From Apis mellifera (Eukaryota; Arthropoda; Insecta; Hymenoptera; Apidae), in contig NC_037648.1 of NCBI RefSeq assembly GCF_003254395.2, positions 4,815,868 through 4,879,867 of the forward strand: a stretch of DNA of 64,000 bases, given 5' to 3'. Below the pieces are notes generated by a model. That model saw only the letters and a program-made list of their open reading frames with translations. It had not been told where the DNA came from and did not search any database. This document shows positions 53,213 through 64,000 of this stretch, piece after piece. The position numbers and the translations under genes are program-made. Numbering within the stretch: the first letter of the stretch is position 1; each line of letters begins with the position of its first letter.

Positions 53213-53667
53213 CGAATATGATTTACTAAATACAAATTCACAGAATATCTATTAGAAAATAACGTGATTAAACATGACTGCAAAAAACGATATTTAAATT
53301 AAATAACCTAAACGTATTTTAGCTCTTCTATAACAACATTCGATTTAAAGTATTTCATATGTGTATATATATATATATTTGCAGTATATCAATCAAATTG
53401 TTATAAATTATAATAATGTACCACACCTGTTAACAATATTACTTTTAATTATTTTAATTGTCATAATTTTGATATATATTTAGTTCTAATAAACATACGG
53501 TATCACGTAATTATTTATCGAACAAATAATTTTAATATTACCAGACGATATATATGACAGATTTTCATAAAAATATAAATTATTTATATTATCAAAAATC
53601 TTTATCTTTCTTTAATTTTCACTTTTATAAAAGGATACAATGCATACTATATACGTGTACTATATAC

Positions 53668-53722
<55 letters not shown>

Positions 53723-54239
53723 AAGTTATATTATATTATTTCATATATACATACGCATACGCGTATATACATATATAAACACATCAAATTAGATCAATCT
53801 TTAATTTTTTTAAATTAATTTAGATAATATGTCTGAACGAAATATTTCTTTTAATGTAAATATAATCCATTTTGTGTAAAATTTATTTATTTTTTCATTA
53901 TTAACCTATTAATAAGAACATTATATATACACTTAGTCGCACATGATTTTTTATACACTTTACACAAATTCAATTGAATTTATCGAAATTAATGATAATT
54001 TTGTTTTATATATGAAATATCGCGAGTATATAAATATATATTAATATGTTTGTATATATTTATATATAAATAAATACGAATATATAATTATATATATTAA
54101 TATATATATTTGTATATATTTATATATTTATGTATTTATGTATTATATATATTATATATATTTATATATTTATAAATATGAAAAGATTAAATTTATACTA
54201 ATATAAATTATAACGCATTAAAAAATACGAATAATAAGT
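52621..54239. other. AT-rich stretch with TA microsatellites
   Basis: TA tracts lie at 53173-53206 and 53669-53720. The latter produces a spurious Tyr-Ile frame at 53554-53778. No gene is supported. Confidence 0.6.
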
Positions 54240-55066
54240 TCATTTGTTTGTAAAAAGTTGAAAATTAAATTTGAAATAATTAATTTGTAATTTATATATA
54301 TATATAATATTTTTAAATTTATTATATTGATAAATTATTTATAAAATTTAAATTATTATTAAAAATATATATTAATCTTAATAGATATTTCGGATAATCA
54401 ATAAAAGAAAGTTTAATTCGGAAATTAATTTTAATAATGATTAATATAAATGCCAGCAATAACAGTTAAACTTGACGTTATAAATTAATTTATTTTCGTA
54501 AAATTTTCATGTAAAAATTTAAATTGTAATTGAATTTATTGATTTTAGGTGAAATTTAGAATTAATTATAAATAATTATAATTAATTATAATTAATTAAA
54601 ATTATAATGTTTAATAAAAAAAACTAGGATTAGATATCCTATTATAGAAAAATAAATTAAATTTTAAATAATTAAATGTTGAATTATGAAAATTAAATAA
54701 TATGGCGGCGTTTATCTATTATATCTAATTAGGGATACTTGTTTATTAATTCGATAATCCACGATAAGAAATACTTGAGTTTAAACTTATGTATTGTTGT
54801 TTTAATTAATTTGAATAAATTTGAGTTAGAAATATTTTAGATAAAAATAATTCAAATCAAAATGTAGTATATTCAAGATAAGAAATGAGTTTCAATAAAT
54901 TTAATTTTTGGATTATTTATATTAATATAAATATATAAAAGAATTTAAGAGTAAATTGAAATAATTACTTTAATTGAAGATAGTTTCAAAAAATGTACAA
55001 ATTGCCCGTCAATTTCATTAAAGTTGAAATAAGTGGTAACATGGTAAAAGTACTGGAAAGTGTTTT
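54240..55066 (+). pseudogene. rrnS: mitochondrial 12S rRNA copy
   Basis: Conserved 12S landmarks appear in the right order: TGCCAGCAATAACAGTTAA at 54451, AAACTAGGATTAGATATCCT at 54621, GGCGGCGTTTATCTATT at 54704, CGATAATCCACGATAAG at 54752, GCCCGTCAA at 55003 and ACTGGAAAGTGT at 55052. Length is near that of insect 12S. The 5' end is uncertain. Base changes in otherwise invariant sites (for example GATATCC for GATACCC) agree with loss of function. Confidence 0.92.
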
Positions 55067-55079
55067 TAGATTTACAATT

Positions 55080-56236
55080 TTAGTTTAAAAAAAATATTTT
55101 TTTTTACATTTTCTTGAAAAAGTTAAAAAAATTTTTTCAATTTTATAATTTAATAAATTTTTTTTTTGAAGTTCAAAATTATAATTTTTAAAATTTAAAA
55201 GAAATTGAAGTTAAATTAAATTGAAATAATTATTTTGAATTAATTTTTATTTTTATAATTAAAATTTTATAATGTGAATGAAAGTTATTAAATATCAAGA
55301 AGTAAAATTTTGTTTTGTACCTTTTGTATCAGGGTTGATTAAAATTTATTTAATCAGAAGAATTTGAAATATCTCGAAAATAAGAGAAATTTATAAAATT
55401 TATAAAATTTTTTTTATAACATTAAAATTATAAATATAAATTTAGAAATTAAATGTCGATAATTCGAACTTATTAATATCTAGTCTTTTTAGAAATAAAT
55501 TTAATTTAGATATAAAAATTTTAATAAATTAAATTTTAATTTATTTTATTAGTTTTTATATTAAAAATTTATGAGATAAACTGAAAATTTTGAATAGAAA
55601 TTTAATTTATTTAATTTTAATATTATGGAAATATTTTTTTTTAATTTAAAAAATTTAAATTTTTAATTTAATTTGTTTTAATAAAAATTTAAATTAAAAT
55701 TTTATTTATTATATAAAAATATATATTAAAATTATAAAAATATAGAAATAATGATTAAATTAGTAATAAAAATATATTTTAAATTGAAATTATTTAAATT
55801 ATATAATTTAAAGAAACTCGGCAAATATATTATTCACCTGTTTATCAAAAATATGTCCTATTGAATTTAATTTTAGGTCGATCTGCTCCATGAAGTAAAA
55901 TTTAAATAGCTGCAGTATATTGACTAGATAGCATACAAAACAAAGATAGCATAATAAATTATCTTTTAATTGAACAATTGAACAAACGAATTAATGAAAT
56001 AATAACTGTTTCTAAATTATAAAATGAATTTAAATTTTTAATAAAAATTCAAAAATTTAATTGTTGTGGGACGATAAAATCCTTTAGAATTTTGTTTAAT
56101 TTAGTTATTTATTTAATAATTATTTAATAATTACTTAAATTTGATTAAAAGATATTTTTGATTTGTAATTTATAATTAAAAAAATAAATTACCTTAGGGA
56201 TAACAGCGTAATATAAAGAAATTTTTCAATAACAAA
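55080..56236 (+). pseudogene. rrnL: mitochondrial 16S rRNA copy, 3' truncated
   Basis: Landmarks are CCTTTTGTATCAGGGTTGAT at 55320, CACCTGTTTATCAAAAATAT at 55837, GGTCGATCTGCTCCATGA near 55876, the region TAGCTGCAGTAT at 55906, GACGATAAAATCC at 56071 and TACCTTAGGGATAACAGCG at 56190 in the peptidyl-transferase core. The sequence then stops: the remaining 3' portion of 16S is missing and a TA repeat follows. Confidence 0.92.
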
Positions 56237-56260
56237 TATATATATATATATATATAATTT
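56237..56260. repeat. TA tract at NUMT deletion joint
   Basis: A short TA run exactly where the 16S 3' end, tRNA-Leu and ND1 should be. It may have mediated the deletion or been added at the joint. Confidence 0.7.
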
Positions 56261-56289
56261 TAGAAAATAGAGTAAATAAAATGAGTATT

Positions 56290-56356
56290 AAAAATTAGTA
56301 GAAAATTTTATTTCTATATTATATTTTCAAAATATATACTTATTCAATTTTATTAA
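56290..56356 (-). pseudogene. trnS2: mitochondrial tRNA-Ser(UCN) copy
   Basis: On the minus strand TATAT TTTGAAA ATATA forms an anticodon arm with TGA in the seven-base loop (complement of 56327-56329). Flanking arms are recognisable but imperfect. Its place next to the cytochrome b 3' end is the normal one in insects. Confidence 0.7.
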
Positions 56357-56429
56357 CGTATTTTTAAAAATTAATTAAATTTAAATCATTTAATTCGAAG
56401 ATTTTCAAATTAAATTTTCTCATAATTTT

Positions 56430-57355
56430 CTTAAATAAAATGATAAAGAAATGTAAGAAATATGTGGTAGTAAATAATATATTAATATTTGTAAAAAGAT
56501 ATTCAATTAATTGCCTAATCATGTTAATAAAATAAAATTATTAATTATTATTAATAAAATAAAACAAATATTCAATAATAAATTTTATTAGATAGATTGA
56601 TTTTATTATTTATTAAATTGTTATTATATAAAATAGTGACACATAAAATTAAAATTGATATTACTAACTCAATTAACACTAAGTTTATTAGGAATTGCAT
56701 TTAAAATTAAATATGGAAATAAAAATTATCTTTCATATTTAATATGTATTAGAATATTTATTGGGTTTACTATTTTATAATTATCTGGATTTTCTAAATG
56801 GTATGGAAATTAATGTTTAACAAATTTAACGATATATAAAATAATATCGAATCCTAATTAATCTTTAATTGAAAAATATGGATGAATTTAAATTTTTATT
56901 GTTGCTATTTGAACCTAATGGATTTGATGAACCAGTTAAATGAAGTGCAAATAAATGTAAAATAATCATATATAAAATTACTAATACTAAAATAAAATGT
57001 AATCAATGAAATCAATTTATAGTGGCATTAAAAATTCAAAATTCATTTCATATTCATAATATAATTTATCATTAATTGTTGGTAGTAAATTTGTAATAAA
57101 TGTAGCTCATCAGTATGATAATTGTTCTCCAGGAAAAGCATAATCTATAAATGCTGCTGCTATTGATATTAAAAGGAAAAATTCCAATTCCCAATTTCTC
57201 ATACTCTTCTAAGTAATTTATATGAACAATAAAATATATTATATCTAATAGAATGTGTATAAATATAAAATTAAATGAAACAACATTTACATGAATTAAT
57301 TGAAATAATCATCCTATATTTATATCTTTTATAATATTTGTAACTGATATATATT
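56430..57355 (-). pseudogene. cob: mitochondrial cytochrome b copy, 5' truncated
   Basis: Cytochrome b is the membrane core of respiratory complex III. Reading the minus strand with TGA as tryptophan gives TNIIKDINIG near 57310, GEQLSYWWATFITNLL near 57110 (conserved WGATVITNLL region), HLFALHLTGSSNPLGSN near 56930, NPDNYKIVNPIN near 56780, NAIPNKL near 56690 and LIEYLFTNIN near 56510. Roughly the first 70 codons are absent. Multiple shifts and stops are present. The peptides resemble bee cytochrome b more than generic insect versions, which is one reason to think of Apis; that judgement is from memory. Confidence 0.92.
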
Positions 57356-57362
57356 TATGTTA

Positions 57363-57856
57363 TTAAGTAATAATATTGGTTTTATTAATAATTACGTACA
57401 AACCAAGAAGAAACAATTTTTTGTGATATATCACATCAAGTGATATAGTGCCATTATAAAGGGGAGAAAATTCTAGAATCGATAAAGTTGCGTAATATAG
57501 AAAGGATTGTATTTCCGTAAATAAAAGAGAAAGAAATAATTTTCTGCACTTATTGCAAGCACGAAACATTGCACTTCCAATATCTGCAGGTTAATTTACG
57601 AAAGGGAGTACAATCTCTATGTTCAAATATATATAGGGAAATTTTAGAATCTTCAGAATTGTGAAATAATAAAATTACTTCATTTCTGAAGAAAGTAGAG
57701 ATATATGCTACTTCTTTGCAATAGTCAAACAATAATTTACAATAAATAAGAATAAGATTTTCTAATAAAAAAATAACGATTCCTAGAATTAAGAAAAGAA
57801 AAATCGATTATAAACAAAAAATGCTTTTTTTAAAAAACAAAAAAAATTAAGGCGTA
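57363..57856. other. unassigned stretch between NUMT and satellite
   Basis: About 0.5 kb of slightly less AT-rich sequence. Two short minus-strand open frames (57569-57363 and 57732-57550) overlap and have cysteine-containing, protein-like composition, but no motif. I treat them as chance or as a fragment of unknown origin. Confidence 0.3.
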
Positions 57857-57857
57857 A

Positions 57858-60800
57858 CGAAGCTGATACTCGAGTTACGTTGAATTCTGACACGAAAACT
57901 TGCGATTTTGATCAAAATCAATCACTTTTCGACGCTGAAATGGCTGTAAATCGCGAATTCGGGTTCGAAAACAAACAGAAATACGACATCCAACGAAAAC
58001 TCGCCAAATTATGTAAAATTCTGCCATGAAAAATTGATTTTGATTAAAATTGTAACTTCTTTTCGACACGAAAATCGCTGATCGTTGAGTTACGGCGAAT
58101 TGGGAATCGAAATTGATCAGAGAGACGATATCTAAAATAAACTCGCATTGCTATGACTAAATTCTTCCATGAAAACTCAATTTGTATCAAAATTGTTGAT
58201 TTTCGTCACGAAAAATGCTCTTACGGCGAATTCTGCATCGAAAACGTTCTTCAGAGAGACGTTATCCAATCCAGAAACTCGCCCTGTGTTACTCAAATTC
58301 TGCAACGAGAAATTGATTTCGATAAGTTATGTAGTATATTTTCGTCACGAAAATCGCAGTTTCGGCGAAAAAAATCTGCTTTGATATCGTTGAGAGAGTC
58401 GTTTTCAAGCTGATACTCGAGTTACGTTGAATTCTGACACGAAAACTCGCGATTTTGATCAAAATTGTAGCTTTTCGACGCTGAAATGGCTGTAAATCGC
58501 GAATTCGGGTTCGAAAACAAACAGAAATACGACATCCAACGAAAACTCGCCAAATTATGTAAAATTCTGCCATGAAAAATTGATTTTGATTAAAATTGTA
58601 ACTTCTTTTCGACACGAAAATCGCTGATCGTTGAGTTACGGCGAATTGGGAATCGAAATTGATCAGAGAGACGATATCTAAAATAAACTCGCATTGCTAT
58701 GACTAAATTCTTCCATGAAAACTCAATTTGTATCAAAATTGTTGATTTTCGTCACGAAAAATGCTCTTACGGCGAATTCTGCATCGAAAACGTTCTTCAG
58801 AGAGACGTTATCCAATCCAGAAACTCGCCCTGTGTTACTCAAATTCTGCAACGAGAAATTGATTTCGATAAGTTATGTAGTATATTTTCGTCACGAAAAT
58901 CGCAGTTTCGGCGAAAAAAATCTGCTTTGATATCGTTGAGAGAGTCGTTTTCAAGCTGATACTCGAGTTACGTTGAATTCTGACACGAAAACTCGCGATT
59001 TTGATCAAAATTGTAGCTTTTCGACGCTGAAATGGCTGTAAATCGCGAATTCGGGTCCGAAAACAAACAGAAATACGACATCCAACGAAAACTCGCCAAA
59101 TTATGTAAAATTCTGCCATGAAAAATTGATTTTGATTAAAATTGTAACTTCTTTTCGACACGAAAATAGCTGATCGTTGAGTTACGGCGAATTGGGAATC
59201 GAAATTGATCAGAGAGACGATATCTAAAATAAACTCGCATTGCTATGACTAAATTCTTCCATGAAAACTCAATTTGTATCAAAATTGTTGATTTTCGTCA
59301 CGAAAAATGCTCTTACGGCGAATTCTGCATCGAAAACGTTCTTCAGAGAGACGTTATCCAATCCAGAAACTCGCCCTGTGTTACTCAAATTCTGCAACGA
59401 GAAATTGATTTCGATAAGTTATGTAGTATATTTTCGTCACGAAAATCGCAGTTTCGGCGAAAAAAATCTGCTTTGATATCGTTGAGAGAGTCGTTTTCAA
59501 GCTGATACTCGAGTTACGTTGAATTCTGACACGAAAACTCGCGATTTTGATCAAAATTGTAGCTTTTCGACGCTGAAATTGCTGTAAATCGCGAATTCGG
59601 GTTCGAAAACAAACAGAAATACGACATCCAACGAAAACTCGCCAAATTATGTAAAATTCTGCCATGAAAAATTGATTTTGATTAAAATTGTAACTTCTTT
59701 TCGACACGAAAATCGCTGATCGTTGAGTTACGGCGAATTGGGAATCGAAATTGATCAGAGAGACGATATCTAAAATAAACTCGCATTGCTATGACTAAAT
59801 TCTTCCATGAAAACTCAATTTGTATCAAAATTGTTGATTTTCGTCACGAAAAATGCTCTTACGGCGAATTCTGCATCGAAAACGTTCTTCAGAGAGACGT
59901 TATCCAATCCAGAACTCGCCCTGTGTTACTCAAATTCTGCAACGAGAAATTGATTTCGATAAGTTATGTAGTATATTTTCGTCACGAAAATCGCAGTTTC
60001 GGCGAAAAAAATCTGCTTTGATATCGTTGAGAGAGTCGTTTTCAAGCTGATACTCGAGTTACGTTGAATTCTGACACGAAAACTCGCGATTTTGATCAAA
60101 ATTGTAGCTTTTCGACGCTGAAATGGCTGTAAATCGCGAATTCGGGTCCGAAAACAAACAGAAATACGACATCCAACGAAAAACTCGCCAAATTATGTAA
60201 AATTCTGCCATGAAAAATTGATTTTGATTAAAATTGTAACTTCTTTTCGACACGAAAATAGCTGATCGTTGAGTTACGGCGAATTGGGAATCGAAATTGA
60301 TCAGAGAGACGATATCTAAAATAAACTCGCATTGCTATGACTAAATCTTCCATGAAAACTCAATTTGTATCAAAATTGTGATTTCGTCACGAAAAATGCT
60401 CTCTACGGGCGAATTCTGCATCGAAAACGTTCTTCAGAGAGACGTTATCCAATCCAGAAACTCGCCCTGTGTTACTCAAATTCTGCAACGAGAAATTGAT
60501 TTCGATAAGTTATGTAGTATATTTTCGTCACGAAAATCGCAGTTCGGCGAAAAAAATCTGCTTTGATATCGTTGAGAGAGTCGTTTTCAAGCTGATACTC
60601 GAGTTACGTTGAATTCTGACACGAAAACTCGCGATTTGATCAAATTGTAGCTTTTCGACGCTGAAATGGCTGTAAATCGCGAATTCGGGTTTCGAAAAAC
60701 AAACAGAAATACGACATCCAACGAAAACTCGCCAATTATGTAAAAATTCTGCCATGAAAAATTGATTTTGATTAAAATTGTAACTTCTTTTCGACACGAA

Positions 60801-61441
60801 AACGCTGATCGTTGAGTTACGGCGAATTGGGAATCGAAATTGATCAGAGAGACGATATCTAAAATAAACTCGCATTGCTATGACTAAATTCTTCCATGAA
60901 AAACTCAATTTGTATCAAAATTGTTGATTTTCGTCACGAAAAATGCTCTTACGGCGAATTCTGCATCGAAAACGTCTTCAGAGAGACGTTATCCAACCAG
61001 AAACTCGCCCTGTGTTACTCAAATTCTGCAACGAGAAATTGATTTCGATAAGTTATGTAGTATATTTTCGTCACGAAAATCGCAGTTTCGGCGAAAAAAA
61101 TCTGCTTTGATATCGTTGAGAGAGTCGTTTTCAAGCTGATACTCGAGTTACGTTGAATTCTGACACGAAAACTCGCGATTTTGATCAAAATTGTAGCTTT
61201 TCGACGCTGAAATGGCTGTAAATCGCGAATTCGGGTTCGAAAACAAACAGAAATACGACATCCAACAAAACTCGCCAAATTATGTAAAATTCTGCCATGA
61301 AAAATTGATTTTGATTAAAATTGTAACCTTTTCGACACGAAAATCGCTGATCGTTGAGTTACGGCGAATTGGGAATCGAAATTGATCAGAGAGACGATAT
61401 CTAAAATAAACTCGCATTGCTATGACTAAATTCTTCCATGA
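57858..61441. repeat. AvaI-type satellite, 6.6 tandem units of about 546 bp
   Basis: Units start (GCTGATACTCGAG) at 57862, 58409, 58955, 59501, 60046, 60591 and 61135, giving lengths 547, 546, 546, 545, 545 and 544, then a partial unit of about 300 bp. Each has one CTCGAG (57869, 58416, 58962, 59508, 60053, 60598, 61142), which is an AvaI site. Period and site match the 547-bp AvaI satellite described in the honeybee and associated with centromeric regions. Units 2 to 4 differ by only a few bases. The open frames that repeat every 546 bp are a by-product of this homogeneity. Confidence 0.95.
58488..59033. repeat. one satellite unit resolved into four monomers of about 136 bp
   Basis: Four diverged monomers, each ending in a CGACACGAAAAT-like word: 58488-58621 (134 bp), 58622-58762 (141), 58763-58900 (138) and 58901-59033 (133, ending CGACGCTGAAAT). 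Shared positions include a CGGCGAATT or CGCGAATTC word near the start, AGAGAGACG(A/T)TAT in the first third of two of them, AAACTCGC in the middle, and ATTGAT TT.GAT before the end word. Confidence 0.75.
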
Positions 61442-61445
61442 AAAA

Positions 61446-64000
61446 AATCTTGTATAAATAAGCATACGTTGATTTTATGTAATATGCTAATATAATGATT
61501 AAGAAAATGTCATTTCAGGAAAAATAATTTTGCAAAAAAATAAATGGCATGTTATTTCATACCATTAGAGAGAATTTCATAATAAAAATTATAAAATTAT
61601 TATTTATTACTATTTCGCATTGTATAGAAACGAATTAAAAAATGGTAAATAATAATTCTATTCATTAAAAACTGAAACGACGCAATTCTACACGTCTAGT
61701 CACACGCATAATGTGAAAAATACATCGTGCACGATACATTAACTAATTGTCAATCGCGAAAAAATCTTTACTAGCTTTCAATTATGATTATCATACCCAT
61801 CGCCTGTCTTTCATTCAGTAGTATTTGAGCACGTGAGTGAAGTTCTGATAATATATTTGAAAATGGTTAAATCTGAAAATACTGATAAGAATATTAATTT
61901 TTGTTCTTAACTAACGGATTGATACTTCTTAACTTAAAATTTATTTACATATTTTATTTATTTCATTTTAAATAAATTTACTTTATAAATTTAATAAACT
62001 ACTAAATACTAATTTAATATTAAAATATAGAAAAATTTCAACAATGTGAACAATAAATTTATTTACTATTTGATTATAACAAATAATTGACTCTATATAT
62101 CAGTCAAAATAACCTCAGGTGATTTTTTCGTCAAAGCATATTATCGAAAATATAAATGCAATTTTTAAAAGTTTCGCTTTGATTAAAAAATCTACTCTTT
62201 CTGTCGCGAAATGTCTTCTTGCACATAAAATTCATTATTTTATACGCATCAAAAAAAGAATGTCAAATTTTTAAACATATTATCATCACTAACACTGTAT
62301 GATAATTGTAAATTCTATTTAAATATAATATATTATTAAAATCGGAAAACATCCGATTTTTCACTAAAAAATACTTACTTCAATACTTTTTATGTATTTT
62401 CAAATATTAATTCTTATTCATAAATATAATTAATTATATTGTAATAAAATTTTATCAATATAAATTCAATTATAATTTATTTATTTTATTAAAAATGCTT
62501 ACGTTGTACAAGAAAACCTATCCTCATCTAATAGATAAAATATTAAAAAAAAAAAAATGTTACTATTCACGGATATTGTACATATCCATGGTCACTGTGT
62601 TCGTAAAAAATTCTACGTATACAGCCAGTTACCCGTGTCGGTTCGGATCTTTCATTCTGCAACATGATTAAATAACCAGAGGAACAAAAATGCATGCGAT
62701 TCGTCATTAGATGCGAAGAATCTGTGTTGACATCAATCGTCGTGATCCATGGGAAGTCGTTCTTTGAGAAATACCTATAATAAAACACAATAACTTACAA
62801 ATATGATAAAAATATTGAAATTTAAAAAAAAATGCAATAGCAATGAAAATAACTAGAAATTGAAATGACTCTATTTTTTAAAAGAAGTAGGAAATTTTAA
62901 ACAAGTATAAAAATTTAAATAAAAACAAAGATAATTATCTCATCGCATCGATATATCGAATAATCACCTTATTATCTTGAGAGAAACATTGATTCTACCG
63001 AAAATAAATATTTTGAATAAAAATATAAAATAAATTACTATTAATATTCGTTAATATAATATACTGTGTTATCGGCATACAAACACTTACTTTAATTTCA
63101 CGTGTAACTATTATATATGTTATATTATATAAATTAAATTGAGTCACACTTTAAAAGATAAATAATATTACTACGAACCAAGCATGAATCTTACTAATCG
63201 CATTGAGCGCGATTACAATTTTCTGAAAGAAAAGTTGTAATAGCAAAGAGAATTGGATAAAAAAAAAATATAATATTGTACCTCTTTGTTATGGAAAATA
63301 TTATTATTTTTCTAAAACTGTTAATTAAAAATGATCAAGGAATAATGAAATCATTTAAAATAAAAAATATAATCTAACATATGGAAATAAAAATGCAATT
63401 TGTTTAATATCCTTTTATATCAATATTCATAAATATTGATATCTTGATGTGTTATGAATTACTTAACAAATAAACAATAAAAGAAATTCATACAAAAAAA
63501 AAGGAAAATAAAAATATATTTATTTTTAATATAAAAACAAACATTACCATTTCTCCGTAAAAGAACTATTGATGAGGAATTATATCAAACCGTTACTGTG
63601 ATATCCATATTGAAATACATTTTCCCGTCTTGAGGTTTCTCAACAACTGTCTATTAATGTATATAAAAAGTAATCAAATTTTTATAGAATAATATACATA
63701 ATAAATATACATAATAAATATTCATAAAATGTATGAAATAACAAGTACCGCATTAAAAGAAAGAAATAATCCAACCTAAAATTCTTTTGTATAAGTACAA
63801 CAATTTGCGATTTATCGTAATTTTAATGACGAAAAAGATTAATAAAAAGAAATTTATTCCCTCAAAAATTATCGATTTGAAATATCAGGTTAAAATAATC
63901 ATCAATTGAAATACGCATTAATTTCGTAATAATAATACGTATATAAAGATAAGAAAGTAACTATTAAAGTAAATTATATAAGTAAGAAACAATTGCGTAC
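61446..64000 (+). repeat. long low-copy repeat, copy 3 (runs off the window)
   Basis: Begins within five bases of the satellite end, at TTGTATAAATAAGCATACG, and follows 35276 onward colinearly to the last base of the window, where CTATTAAAGTAAATTATAT matches 37430. It therefore probably continues into a third version of the inverted-duplication arm. It is about 90% like copy 2. A 73-codon minus-strand frame at 62788-62567 has no counterpart kept open in copy 2 and is not called a gene. Confidence 0.85.

Larger units (their letters stand above)
54240..57355 (+). other. nuclear mitochondrial insertion (NUMT), internally deleted
   Basis: In order: 12S rRNA, 16S rRNA (3' truncated), tRNA-Ser(UCN) on the minus strand, and cytochrome b on the minus strand. 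This is the normal insect mitochondrial order and orientation, except that the 16S 3' end, tRNA-Leu and ND1 (more than 1 kb) are absent and a TA tract lies at the joint (56236-56260). All pieces carry substitutions and indels, so this is nuclear and non-functional. Bees are known to have many such insertions. Confidence 0.93.

Noticed and set aside
53554..53778. Tyr-Ile repeat open frames here and at 16695-16928 and 21814-22017
   Set aside because: They are translations of TA microsatellites.
54240..57355. Functional mitochondrial rRNA and cytochrome b genes
   Set aside because: Invariant rRNA sites are changed, the cytochrome b frame is broken repeatedly, and more than 1 kb of mitochondrial sequence is missing between them.
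58153..61465. Repeating open frames of 60-126 codons in the satellite array, on both strands
   Set aside because: They recur at the satellite period, occur in several frames at once and break with single-base changes. They are a by-product of a homogeneous satellite.
1..64000. CRISPR arrays, bacterial operons, ribosome binding sites, TTAGG telomere arrays
   Set aside because: None are present. The window is insect nuclear DNA; short tandem repeats found are microsatellites or the long satellite.
1..64000. Nuclear tRNA genes
   Set aside because: I scanned for a B-box (GGTTCGAATCC-like) with a paired acceptor stem and found only isolated words such as TTCGAATC at 21682 and 36089, without a cloverleaf.

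Overview
This 64-kb window is very AT-rich insect nuclear DNA, most likely from a honeybee (Apis). Three observations support that. A degraded nuclear copy of mitochondrial DNA reads as bee-like cytochrome b under the invertebrate mitochondrial code. Broken mariner and copia elements are present. A tandem satellite of about 546 bp carries one AvaI site (CTCGAG) per unit, which matches the 547-bp AvaI satellite reported for honeybee centromeric regions. I found no intact protein-coding host gene, no functional tRNA or rRNA, and no CRISPR array. Most long open frames are chance frames, transposon debris or satellite.

Layout. 1-6.4 kb is AT-rich sequence with a pogo-like transposon remnant at 1.9-2.5 kb. 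6.44-8.93 kb is a more GC-rich block that looks like an unrecognised decayed coding sequence on the minus strand. 8.92-10.92 kb is a fold-back structure with about 0.4-kb inverted arms. 11.14-12.44 kb is a complete but dead mariner with matching terminal inverted repeats. Eleven bases later a complete but dead copia-type LTR retrotransposon starts (12.46-16.88 kb). A second Tc1/mariner-superfamily element lies at 19.79-21.10 kb, inside an old copy of a long low-copy repeat.

The middle and right of the window are built from long low-copy repeats. One block occurs at about 19.4-23.9 kb (diverged), 35.28-37.44 kb and 61.45-64.0 kb (about 90% alike by eye). It leads into an inverted duplication with arms at 37.44-40.77 and 46.08-49.18 kb. 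Inside and beside these arms is a degenerate tandem array with a period of about 1.3 kb. Each unit has a hairpin-forming module A (marked by GGTCTC, TGCGTAGT and a distal complementary strand) and a module B of about 0.3 kb. Paired stem changes between copies suggest that the fold, not a reading frame, is what has persisted. This is the best candidate for an undescribed element here.

The right end holds a mitochondrial insertion (12S, truncated 16S, tRNA-Ser and 5'-truncated cytochrome b, with the 16S 3' end, tRNA-Leu and ND1 missing), then a 6.6-copy satellite array at 57.86-61.44 kb. Each satellite unit is itself a tetramer of diverged monomers of about 136 bp. The array abuts one copy of the low-copy repeat. 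The picture is gene-poor, pericentromere-like heterochromatin; that chromosomal placement is inference from the satellite.
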